NCBI GenBank assembly: GCA_937969105.1
Contig: CALBUZ010000084.1
Span: 1 to 50,472, forward strand
DNA: 50,472 nucleotides
Direction of reading: 5' to 3'
Source: an uncultured Collinsella sp.
GTDB taxonomy: Bacteria > Actinomycetota > Coriobacteriia > Coriobacteriales > Coriobacteriaceae
Shown one piece after another: positions 35,405-44,352 of the stretch (position 1 is the first letter of the stretch; each line of letters begins with the position of its first letter). Under the pieces are notes generated by a model. That model was not told the origin of the DNA, searched no databases, and saw only the letters and a list, made by a program, of their open reading frames with translations. Both the position numbers and the translations under genes were made by a program.

Positions 35405-35860
35405 CTAGAGGAGATTGAGGGGAAGCTGGGGAGCGTCGCCCCAGAGCTTCTCGAGGCGGTAGAAGTCGCGGGCCTCGGGGGTGAAAACGTGGACGACGAC
35501 CGAGCCGTAGTCCATGAGCATCCAGGTCTTCTGCTCGCGGCCCTCGATGGAGAATGGGTGCTCACCGCAAGCCTCGGCGACCTTCTCCTCGATCTCATCG
35601 ACGATAGAATCGACCTGACGGTTGTTGGTACCGGTGGCGAGCACAAAGTAGTCGCACACGTCGGAGAGCTCGGTCAGGTCGAGCACCTGCACGTCCTCGC
35701 CCTTCTTGTCGTAGGCGGCCTGCGCGGCGGCGCGGGCGACATCCTCGGCGGCGACACCGCTCGCGGACAGCGAGGCGGCGGTGCGGTCGGACGTGGCAAC
35801 GAAGCTCTTGTGCTCCACACCTTCAAGAATCTGCTCGTCGGTCATGGTCTCGTCGGCCAT
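35405..35860 (-). CDS. rsfS: Ribosomal silencing factor RsfS
   Basis: RsfS binds L14 and blocks subunit joining in starvation. The conserved core runs from AAQAAYDKKGEDVQVLDLTE through VCDYFVLATGTNNRQVDSI, GREQKTWMLMDYGSVVVHVF and ARDFYRLEKLWGDAP. At 151 residues it is about 35 longer than usual because of an N-terminal extension (MADETMTDEQILEGVEHK and on). It ends the obgE-nadD-yqeK-rsfS operon. Confidence 0.95.
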   Translation of the reverse strand: MADETMTDEQILEGVEHKSFVATSDRTAASLSASGVAAEDVARAAAQAAYDKKGEDVQVLDLTELSDVCDYFVLATGTNNRQVDSIVDEIEEKVAEACGEHPFSIEGREQKTWMLMDYGSVVVHVFTPEARDFYRLEKLWGDAPQLPLNLL

Positions 35861-35888
35861 GGAATACCTCTTTCTAGACGCACCCGAG

Positions 35889-36497
35889 CTAGCGCAGCTG
35901 GGCGTAATGGTTGTAAATCGTAATAGCCGTGGGATAAAGATAGCGCCCAGACTGGATCACGTAGACCAGACCCTGCGCAAAACAGGAGAAGAACAACTCG
36001 TCAAGCGTCGACTCCCCCACCATCTTGCGCAGCGCGTGGGCATAATCACCATGGCGGTTAGGCTCGATGGCATCGGCCACAAAGACCACCATATCGAGCG
36101 GCGTCATATCGCAGGCGCCCACGGTGTGACGGTCGACAGCCTGGAAGACCGCCGACGACAGCTCGGGAAAGAGCTGCGGAAGCTCATAGGCGGCAACCGG
36201 GCCATGCAAAAGCGGCGTCGCAGCAGACGGAGAGCCGGCAATCTTAATGCCGTAATGCAGAGCGCGCGTGACCAGCTCGTCGTCGGAGAGCACTTTGTCC
36301 CAGTCGTGAATCAGGCCGGCGGCGGCGGCATCAAAGCGGTCGACGCCATACACCTCGGCCAGATGGAGCGCGGTCTCGGCAACACCCAGCGAATGCATGT
36401 AGCGCTTGCGCTTATCCTTCATACGCACATCGAGCAGCTCTTGAATGCGCTTGAGCAGCGCGCGCTCATCGCCCTCAAACTGATCCTCTACCGACAA
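35889..36497 (-). CDS. yqeK: YqeK family HD-domain dinucleoside-polyphosphate hydrolase
   Basis: YqeK proteins symmetrically split Ap4A. The 202-residue product has the HD metal ligands: His35 in YMHSLGVAETALHLAEVYG, His-Asp 64-65 in GLIHDWDKVL, the later His in PLLHGPVAAYEL, and DRHTVG with a final Asp in VFVADAIEPNR. It sits between nadD and rsfS, the standard arrangement. Confidence 0.93.
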   Translation of the reverse strand: MSVEDQFEGDERALLKRIQELLDVRMKDKRKRYMHSLGVAETALHLAEVYGVDRFDAAAAGLIHDWDKVLSDDELVTRALHYGIKIAGSPSAATPLLHGPVAAYELPQLFPELSSAVFQAVDRHTVGACDMTPLDMVVFVADAIEPNRHGDYAHALRKMVGESTLDELFFSCFAQGLVYVIQSGRYLYPTAITIYNHYAQLR

Positions 36498-36509
36498 CGT
36501 AGACCCCCA

Positions 36510-37187
36510 TCACTCAAAATCTTCTTGACCCAGATCGGCATACAACCCACGTTTGCGAATATAGCCGAGCACGGACTCGCTCGTAAGATAGCGCACGCTC
36601 ATGCCACGGGCAACTCGCTTACGAATGTTGGTCGAGCTAATCGCCAGCGCCGGAATCTGGATATAGCGCACGTCAAACGGCAGGCCCGACTCTTTGATTC
36701 GGGCACGCGCCGTATCGATATCAAAGCCCGGTCGCGTCGCCGCAATAAACGTGGCAAGCTCGGCGATTCGGTCGGCATCATGCCAGGTAACAATATCGAT
36801 AATCGCATCGGCGCCCGTAATAAAGTAAAGCTTTACCTGAGGCGGGTAAAAGTCGCGAAGGGCATGAAGTGTATCGGCCGTATAGGTCACGCCAGGACGG
36901 TCGATCTCGAAACGGCTCGCCAAAAAAGCCGGATTCGCAGCGGTGGCGAGGACCGTCATGGCATAGCGATCCTCAGCAGGCGTCACCGGTTTGTCGAGCT
37001 TAAAGGCGGGAGAGCCGGCCGGCATAAAGAGCACGGCATCCAAGTCGAGCGACTCGCGCGCCTGCTCGGCGGTAACCAAGTGCCCGTAATGAATCGGGTC
37101 GAAGGTGCCACCCATAATGCCGAGCCTAAACTCCTGCCCGTCTTCTAGAGGAAGCTCGGGCAGACCGATTCCACCGCGCAGCGACAT
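36510..37187 (-). CDS. nadD: Nicotinate-nucleotide adenylyltransferase
   Basis: NadD adenylates nicotinate mononucleotide in NAD synthesis. The 225-residue product has GIMGGTFDPIHYGHLVTAEQ with the HxGH motif, PAGSPAFKLDKP, FITGADAIIDIVTWHD and the C-terminal ISSTNIRKRVARG. About 20 residues precede the core, and the start lies three bases after obgE. Confidence 0.96.
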   Translation of the reverse strand: MSLRGGIGLPELPLEDGQEFRLGIMGGTFDPIHYGHLVTAEQARESLDLDAVLFMPAGSPAFKLDKPVTPAEDRYAMTVLATAANPAFLASRFEIDRPGVTYTADTLHALRDFYPPQVKLYFITGADAIIDIVTWHDADRIAELATFIAATRPGFDIDTARARIKESGLPFDVRYIQIPALAISSTNIRKRVARGMSVRYLTSESVLGYIRKRGLYADLGQEDFE

Positions 37188-37190
37188 GGC

Positions 37191-38666
<1,476 letters not shown>

Positions 38667-38670
38667 CTAC

Positions 38671-38714
38671 AAAAAAGAGGGAGACCCTTGAATCCTAAAA
38701 CTCAAGTGCCTCCC
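38671..38714 (-). terminator. Terminator between rpmA and obgE
   Basis: On the minus strand GGGAG/CTCCC and CTTGA/TTCAAG form an interrupted stem followed by TTTTTT. It directly abuts the obgE ribosome binding site, so obgE is read only by leak-through or from an unseen promoter. Confidence 0.8.
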
Positions 38715-38739
38715 ACATATGTGCTCTATGAAGGGTGAA

Positions 38740-38997
38740 TTACGCGTTCGCGAGCGGGCGCACGCTGACCCTGTGCTTGATACCCTTGTGGAACTCAACG
38801 GTACCGTCGACCAGCGCGAACAGCGTATCGTCCTTGCCACGGCCAACGTTCTCACCCGGGTGGATGTGCGTGCCGTGCTGACGGACGAGAATCGTGCCCG
38901 TGGTTACCGTCTGGCCGGCGAAGCGCTTCGTGCCAAGGCGCTGACCGCGGGAGTCACGGCCATTACGGGAGGAACCGAGTCCTTTTTTGTGTGCCAT
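38740..38997 (-). CDS. rpmA: 50S ribosomal protein L27
   Basis: L27 reaches the peptidyl-transferase centre with its N-terminus. The 85-residue product starts directly [16 protein letters not shown], so it lacks the cleavable N-terminal leader of Firmicutes L27; consistent with this, no prp protease gene lies between rplU and rpmA. The rest, [20 protein letters not shown], is canonical. It lies 33 bases after rplU. Confidence 0.98.
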   Translation of the reverse strand: MAHKKGLGSSRNGRDSRGQRLGTKRFAGQTVTTGTILVRQHGTHIHPGENVGRGKDDTLFALVDGTVEFHKGIKHRVSVRPLANA

Positions 38998-39030
38998 TGT
39001 GTATACCTACTCTTTCGTTACGAGTGTAAT

Positions 39031-39405
39031 CTACTCGGCGACGGGAGCCTCGGCAACAGCCTCGGCCTCTGCCTTGACAGCCTTCTTGGCGCGGGACGTA
39101 GCCTGGACCTTCACGATCTTCAGCTTGGTGAGCTGCTGACGGTGACCTTTCAGACGACGATAGCGCTTACGCTTGTGGAACTTGAAGACCAGCTGCTTCT
39201 CGCCCTTGAACTGCTCAACGATCTGAGCGGTAACCTTGGCCTTGGCCAGCTTGTCGGGATCGGTGACGATCTTCTTACCATCGTTGAGGAAGATGACCGG
39301 CAGGGTGACCTTGTCGCCCTCATTGCCCTCGATCTTCTCGACGGTGATGACATCGTCGGTGGCGACCTTGTACTGCTTGCCGCCCGTGTTAACGATTGCG
39401 TACAT
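39031..39405 (-). CDS. rplU: 50S ribosomal protein L21
   Basis: L21 binds 23S rRNA. The 124-residue product begins MYAIVNTGGKQYKVATDD and has the C-terminal signature KFHKRKRYRRLKGHRQQLTK, then a 20-residue Ala/Glu-rich tail. The ATG follows AAGGGC; an upstream ATG (MHEGQV) would contain this site. Confidence 0.97.
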   Translation of the reverse strand: MYAIVNTGGKQYKVATDDVITVEKIEGNEGDKVTLPVIFLNDGKKIVTDPDKLAKAKVTAQIVEQFKGEKQLVFKFHKRKRYRRLKGHRQQLTKLKIVKVQATSRAKKAVKAEAEAVAEAPVAE

Positions 39406-39447
39406 GTTTACTTGCCCTTCATGCATCAGTTAGTGCAACAGCCGAAT

Positions 39448-39476
39448 ATAGTAGCAGGCGATAATACCCCCGTCAA
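39448..39476 (-). promoter_or_regulatory. Sigma-70-type promoter of rplU-rpmA
   Basis: TTGACG (39471-39476) and TACTAT (39448-39453) are exactly 17 bases apart on the minus strand. The -35 overlaps the stop codon of the upstream radical-SAM-linked gene. The leader is about 35 bases, too short for a large L21-type leader structure. Confidence 0.78.
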
Positions 39477-40285
39477 CGAGTATGTGGAGCAAATCCACAA
39501 GTTCGCACAGGTATGGGGCTGACGAGTCGGCCCTCGTCGTCCTCGCATGCTTGATTCTGACGCTCGACATCGTAGGAGCAGATGGTCACGAGGTCTTGCA
39601 TACCGGTGGAAACAATAGGTGCATCGACGCCCGGGGTCAAGCCCTGCAACAAAACATCAGCAGCGGAAAGCAAAATCTCCGGACGCATGGAGCCCTCGTT
39701 GTCGGCATGGGTGTCGAGCATGAGCACCAGATGGTCCGAGCGCTCCCCCGCCGCGAGCTCATAGCCAACGAGCGTATGGTCCAGATCAAGACGCTTGCTC
39801 TTTTTGCCGCGCGCATAGTCAATGCCATGACCCGCGCGCAGCGTGTCGATCGCAGCTCGCACCTCGTCGGCGCTCACGGGAGCCTCGGGGTCCAGGTGCA
39901 AGTCGATGCGGTACGACAGACGCGTAAGCTGAGCCGTCAGCGCCGGCGTGCGCACGTCGATGTAGGCGGCCTCGATAGGTGCCAGATCGGCAGGGGACGC
40001 CGCGGCCAGGCGCTCAAAGGCCTCGTCGAGCGCGACGAACTCGGTCATAAACAGGTCATACCACTCGCAGGTCGACGACGTGCCCACGGGCAGCGCCGAC
40101 GAAAAGCCCACGCGCATATGCGGCGAGAAGCCCTGCGTCACGGCATAGGGCAGGCCCGCACGGCGCACGATGCGCTCAATGGTATGGATCAGTTCCAGAT
40201 GGCCCAGGTACTTAAGGCGATCACGCTTGCCGTAGCGAACGCGCAGCCTAAAGAGCGTGGGATTGTCGGTCAAGCGCTCACTCAT
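39473..40285 (-). CDS. Radical-SAM-linked protein (TIGR03936/DUF2344)
   Basis: The 270-residue product has the family start RLRVRYGKRDRLKYLGHLEL, then RRAGLPYAVTQGFSPHMRVG and SALPVGTSSTCEWYDL. The function of the family is unknown; it almost always accompanies the large B12-binding-type radical-SAM protein encoded just upstream, here with an ATGA overlap. It lacks its own Fe-S cysteine motif. In some genomes the pair is one fused protein. Confidence 0.9.
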   Translation of the reverse strand: MSERLTDNPTLFRLRVRYGKRDRLKYLGHLELIHTIERIVRRAGLPYAVTQGFSPHMRVGFSSALPVGTSSTCEWYDLFMTEFVALDEAFERLAAASPADLAPIEAAYIDVRTPALTAQLTRLSYRIDLHLDPEAPVSADEVRAAIDTLRAGHGIDYARGKKSKRLDLDHTLVGYELAAGERSDHLVLMLDTHADNEGSMRPEILLSAADVLLQGLTPGVDAPIVSTGMQDLVTICSYDVERQNQACEDDEGRLVSPIPVRTCGFAPHTR

Positions 40286-42159
40286 GCGCGATCACCCATC
40301 AATACGTTCTTGGCGTGGAGCGTGGGACAGATTCCGCAGCCGGTGCACGACGTGCGGGTGCAATCGGGCGTCGTGACGCCCTCGAGCGAACGGCGGTATT
40401 CGCGCTCGAGGAAGCCGCGCGTGCAGCCGGGGCTCACGTGCTCCCAGGGCAGGCGCCAGTCCAGCTCATAGGGCAGGTGCACCAGCTCGTTGAGGTCGAT
40501 GCCGTTTTTGGCAGCGGCCTCCTTCCAGTTGTCGAGCGAGAAGTGCTCCACCCAGGCGTCAAAACGCGAGCCCGCACGCCAGGCATCGATGATGACCGGC
40601 GTCATATCTCGACCGGCACGGGAGAGCGCAGCCTCGATAAGCGAGGTCTCCGCATCGTGGTAGTGCACGCGAACGGCGCGGTTGCGAACGCTCGTGATGA
40701 GCAGCTTCTGGCGGCGCTTGACGTCGTCGTAATCGAGCTGCGGGCACCACTGGAACGGCGTTGCCGCCTTGGGGATGAACACCGAAACAGAGATAGACAC
40801 CGAGATAGAACCGCGGCGTGCCTTGGGCACCACGGAACGGCCGAGCTCCAGCACGTGATCCGCCAGGTTGGCGATAGCCACGATGTCCTCGTCGCGCTCG
40901 CCGGGAAGGCCCATCATGAAGTAGAGCTTCATGCGGTTCCAGCCGGCCTCGAAGGCTGCCTTGGCCGCGCGATCCAAGTCCTCCTCGGTCACATTCTTGT
41001 TGATGATGTCGCGCATACGCTGGCTGCCCGCCTCGGGCGCAAACGTCAGGCCGCCCTTCTTTTCGCCGGCAACCGACTCGGCCATGTCAACGCCAAACGA
41101 ATCCAAGCGCTGCGACGGAATGGACACGCGAATGCCCGTGTCCTCAAGACGACGGTTGAGCCTACCGAGCACGTCGCGGATACAGGAGTGGTCGGTCGTC
41201 GAAAGCGAGGTAAGCGACACCTCGTCATAGCCAGTCTTTTCCAAGCCCTGGATCACCGATGACACGATCTGGTCGGCCGAGCGCTCGCGTACCGGACGAT
41301 ACGTCATGCCTGCCTGGCAAAAACGGCAGCCGCGGGCGCAGCCACGCAGGATCTCGATAGACAGGCGGTCGTGGACGAGCTGCGCATACGGCACGCACGA
41401 CTGAGAAAGCGGATTGGTGGCACCAAAGTCCTCGACGACGCGCTTGTAGACTACCGGCGGGACGTCCTTGCCCTCGCGCGGCACGGTGTAGCCATGCGGC
41501 GAGCATGGCTCGTCATGACGCACCTCATACAGGGACGGCACATAGGTACCGGCGACCGTCGCGAGCTGCTCGACAATCTGAGCGCGCGAGACGCCCTCGT
41601 CGCGCAAGCGGCGATGCAGCTGGCAGATCTCAAGCAGCGACTCCTCGCCCTCGCCAATGAGGATGGCATCGAAGAATGCCGCGTACGGCTCGGGGTTATA
41701 CACCGAGGGACCACCGGCGACGATGATGGGATCGTCCTCGGTACGGTCGGCAGCCAACAGCGGAATGCCGGCGAGATCGAGCGCTTCGAGGAAGTTCGTC
41801 ACAGCCATCTCGTGCGGCACGTGCATGCCGACGATGTCGAACGAGGCCACGGGCGCTGCACCCTCGAGCGACAGCAGTGGAATCCCCGCCTCGCGCATGG
41901 CATCGCCCATATCGGGCCACGGCACATAACCGCGCTCGCAGGAAATGCCCTCGGCCTGATTAAGGATGTTGTAGAGAATGGCGATGCCCTGATTGGGCAG
42001 ACCGACCTCATACACGTCCGGATAGATCATGCAGCAGCGATAGTCGGCATCGGCCTTTGAGAGCGTGCCCCACTCGTGGTCGATATAGCGACTCGGCTTT
42101 TCGACCTTGGCGAGCAGCGGCTCGATCAGATGAAAACAGTCTTGGTATGGAACGCGCAA
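40282..42159 (-). CDS. TIGR03960 family radical-SAM protein
   Basis: The 625-residue product has an N-terminal cobalamin-binding-like Rossmann domain (residues about 40-190, with IVAGGPSVYNPEPYA and ILIGEGEESLLEI) and a radical-SAM domain whose 4Fe-4S motif is LRGCARGCRFCQAGM. The SAM-binding part GVDMAESVAGEKKGGLTFAP follows, and the C-terminus has a second Cys cluster (CTRTSCTGCGICPTLH). The reaction is unknown. A TTG start follows AGGGG. The pairing with the following gene and nearness to rplU-rpmA are typical; RNase E/G, often between them elsewhere, is absent here. Confidence 0.9.
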   Translation of the reverse strand: MRVPYQDCFHLIEPLLAKVEKPSRYIDHEWGTLSKADADYRCCMIYPDVYEVGLPNQGIAILYNILNQAEGISCERGYVPWPDMGDAMREAGIPLLSLEGAAPVASFDIVGMHVPHEMAVTNFLEALDLAGIPLLAADRTEDDPIIVAGGPSVYNPEPYAAFFDAILIGEGEESLLEICQLHRRLRDEGVSRAQIVEQLATVAGTYVPSLYEVRHDEPCSPHGYTVPREGKDVPPVVYKRVVEDFGATNPLSQSCVPYAQLVHDRLSIEILRGCARGCRFCQAGMTYRPVRERSADQIVSSVIQGLEKTGYDEVSLTSLSTTDHSCIRDVLGRLNRRLEDTGIRVSIPSQRLDSFGVDMAESVAGEKKGGLTFAPEAGSQRMRDIINKNVTEEDLDRAAKAAFEAGWNRMKLYFMMGLPGERDEDIVAIANLADHVLELGRSVVPKARRGSISVSISVSVFIPKAATPFQWCPQLDYDDVKRRQKLLITSVRNRAVRVHYHDAETSLIEAALSRAGRDMTPVIIDAWRAGSRFDAWVEHFSLDNWKEAAAKNGIDLNELVHLPYELDWRLPWEHVSPGCTRGFLEREYRRSLEGVTTPDCTRTSCTGCGICPTLHAKNVLMGDRA

Positions 42160-42168
42160 AAGAAACCC

Positions 42169-43098
42169 CTAAGCAGCGAGATCGGATGCATCCTCAAAAG
42201 GAGTCATAGGACGGGTGGCACCGGCGACCGTGGTCACCAGGTCGCGAACGCGCGAGAACGTAGCAGCAGCGACCTCGTTGGCGCGGCTGTAGTCGACATC
42301 GCGCTCGTAGAGCGACACGAGCGCGCGACCCATGCCATAGGTACCCGCGGCGGCGGTAAGCGCCTTGACGACAAAGCCGATGTGCGGCGTCTGCTTCACC
42401 AATGCGCGGGTGACGGCGCGAATCACCAGACCACCGGCAAGCACGCCTGCGACCTCATAGCCGCGCTCGGGCTTAATGCCGCGCCCAAAGATGGCCGCCA
42501 GCTCAAAGAGCATGCCCACCTGCGCCAGCGCCATCACGGGATAGTCGGCACCCGGCAAAAACACCAGGGCGCCCGTCGCCATGTTGGTGAGCGCGCACGA
42601 GGTAATGATGCGATTTGCCGCCGCGATGCGCATAAAGGCAAAATTGGCGGCAAAAGCCGTCTCCTTGTCCGTACGATCGAGGATCCAGCGGGCAAGCGTC
42701 TCGAGCAGATAGGTCTTATCGGTCGCCGCCACCACGCCGAGCATGGGCGTAGATTCCTCAACGAACGGCACCTCGACGGCGGACTCGGCAAGCACGCACA
42801 CGGGCGCGCCGGCAATCACGAGCTCCTGCACAGCACTCTCCAGGCGGTCGGATCCGCACGAGAGGACCAACACCACGTCGGTATCGGCCTTGGGAACGAT
42901 ACGGTCCTCCCCCAGGCGATCAACACGCACAATGCCCGAAGTCGTCTGCGGCACAAAGGCATCGCGCACCGTCTCGACCAAAAAGCGAGACGCGGTCGAA
43001 TCAAGGTAAACCGAGACACGCACCGGTGTATCGGAATCCTTCTTAACAGACGCGCCCATCTTAAAAGCGCTGGTCAACTTATCTACGGGAATCTTCAT
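42169..43098 (-). CDS. DUF697-type membrane protein
   Basis: The 309-residue product has an N-terminal half with alternating hydrophobic strands (VRVSVYLD, DVVLVLSCGSD, APVCVLAESAVEVP) that resembles a GTPase-like fold without a P-loop. The second half has hydrophobic helices around residues 155-180, 190-215 and 218-255, then a conserved-looking end with GTYGMGRALVSLYERDVDYS. I match it to the DUF697/YcjF-like group by pattern. Function is unknown. It lies between rodA and the radical-SAM gene with gaps of 18 and 9 bases. Confidence 0.65.
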   Translation of the reverse strand: MKIPVDKLTSAFKMGASVKKDSDTPVRVSVYLDSTASRFLVETVRDAFVPQTTSGIVRVDRLGEDRIVPKADTDVVLVLSCGSDRLESAVQELVIAGAPVCVLAESAVEVPFVEESTPMLGVVAATDKTYLLETLARWILDRTDKETAFAANFAFMRIAAANRIITSCALTNMATGALVFLPGADYPVMALAQVGMLFELAAIFGRGIKPERGYEVAGVLAGGLVIRAVTRALVKQTPHIGFVVKALTAAAGTYGMGRALVSLYERDVDYSRANEVAAATFSRVRDLVTTVAGATRPMTPFEDASDLAA

Positions 43099-43116
43099 GG
43101 CAAACCCCTCCAGCGG

Positions 43117-44343
43117 TTACGCGGCGCCCGAACGATGCCGCCATATGGATTGTACGATACCCACCGTCAGCAACTGAATCATCATCGACGACGAACCAAA
43201 ACTAATAAACGGCAGCGGAATACCAGTAATCGGCATCATGCCAATGCACATGCCGATGTTCTCGAAGGTCTGGAACGCCCACATGCCGACGATACCCACG
43301 CACGATAGGCGCAAGAACAGCGACTCGCACTTAAAGGCAACGCGGATTGTCGAGAAAATCAGCATCACGTAGAGGCACAGAAGCAAAAAGGAGCCGCAGA
43401 AGCCGAACGTCTCGGACAGGAAGGCGAAGACGAAGTCGGTGTGGAACTCGGGTAGAAAGCCGCCGGCCGACTGCGTCGCGTGGCCCAGGCCCTTACCAAA
43501 GAATCCACCCGAGCCGACGGCAATGAGCGACTGCTGCAGGTTGTAGGCATCGTCCGAATTGGCATTGTCGGGGTCGATGAAGACCGTCAGACGATTCATC
43601 TGATACTGCTTAATGAGCACATCGTGGCCGAGCAACGAATCGAAGACAGAATCGAGCGCCAGGACGAGCGCCACCAAACCCACGAGCAGGGCCAAGGTCG
43701 ACAGCACCCATTCGCGGCGTGCACCGCTCATGCAGATGACGATGGCACCCGAGACCAGCACGACCAGGCCCGAGCCCAGGTCGCCCATGGCGACGACGGC
43801 CAAAAACGGGATGGACAGCATACCGCAGAGCTTGACGTAGTCGCGAACGGTATCGATGCGGCCGTTGTATTGCGAGCCAAGCGTGGCCATAAAGAAGATG
43901 GTGATGAGCTTGGCGAGCTCAACGGGCTGGAAGGTCAGGCCGATACCGGGAATCTTGATCCAACCCGTCATTCCCAAGCCGCCCGTGTAGGACAGGCCCG
44001 GAATCTTGGGCGAAAAGATCACAATAAGGTCAATGACGAGCAGCGCCGTCGAGAAATTGGAAATGCCACGCAGGTCGGTGCGCCAGACGAGCACCGCCAG
44101 CACCGCGCCAATGCCAATGCCCAGCAGGTGGCGCGAGAACGAGGCATCGGCCTTAAACTGCGACGCCGACCAAATGATGATGGCGCCATAGGCAACGAGC
44201 GCGACGGTAGCCAGCAGCACACCGATGTGTACCTTCTGGCGGAACGTGCCGCGCGAGGCCGAGAGCTGCTTATTAACGCGGTCCAGGCTGCTGCGAGAGC
44301 CGGTTTTGGTTGAGCGGAACAGGTCCGCCGGCGAAAAGTCCAT
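43117..44343 (-). CDS. rodA: RodA, SEDS peptidoglycan glycosyltransferase
   Basis: RodA polymerises glycan strands for side-wall growth with PBP2. The 408-residue product has about ten membrane segments, ISNFSTALLVIDLIVIF, the SEDS region FQPVELAKLITIFFMA, FLAVVAMGDLGSGLVVLVSG with the catalytic-type Asp, and the C-terminal GIPLPFISFGSSSMMIQL. AGGAGG precedes the ATG. It follows the PBP2 gene by nine bases. Confidence 0.95.
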   Translation of the reverse strand: MDFSPADLFRSTKTGSRSSLDRVNKQLSASRGTFRQKVHIGVLLATVALVAYGAIIIWSASQFKADASFSRHLLGIGIGAVLAVLVWRTDLRGISNFSTALLVIDLIVIFSPKIPGLSYTGGLGMTGWIKIPGIGLTFQPVELAKLITIFFMATLGSQYNGRIDTVRDYVKLCGMLSIPFLAVVAMGDLGSGLVVLVSGAIVICMSGARREWVLSTLALLVGLVALVLALDSVFDSLLGHDVLIKQYQMNRLTVFIDPDNANSDDAYNLQQSLIAVGSGGFFGKGLGHATQSAGGFLPEFHTDFVFAFLSETFGFCGSFLLLCLYVMLIFSTIRVAFKCESLFLRLSCVGIVGMWAFQTFENIGMCIGMMPITGIPLPFISFGSSSMMIQLLTVGIVQSIWRHRSGAA

Positions 44344-44352
44344 CGCAACCTC

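Noticed and set aside
38998..39030. prp/ysxB protease gene between rplU and rpmA
   Set aside because: Only 33 bases separate them, and L27 starts without the cleavable leader, so none is needed.
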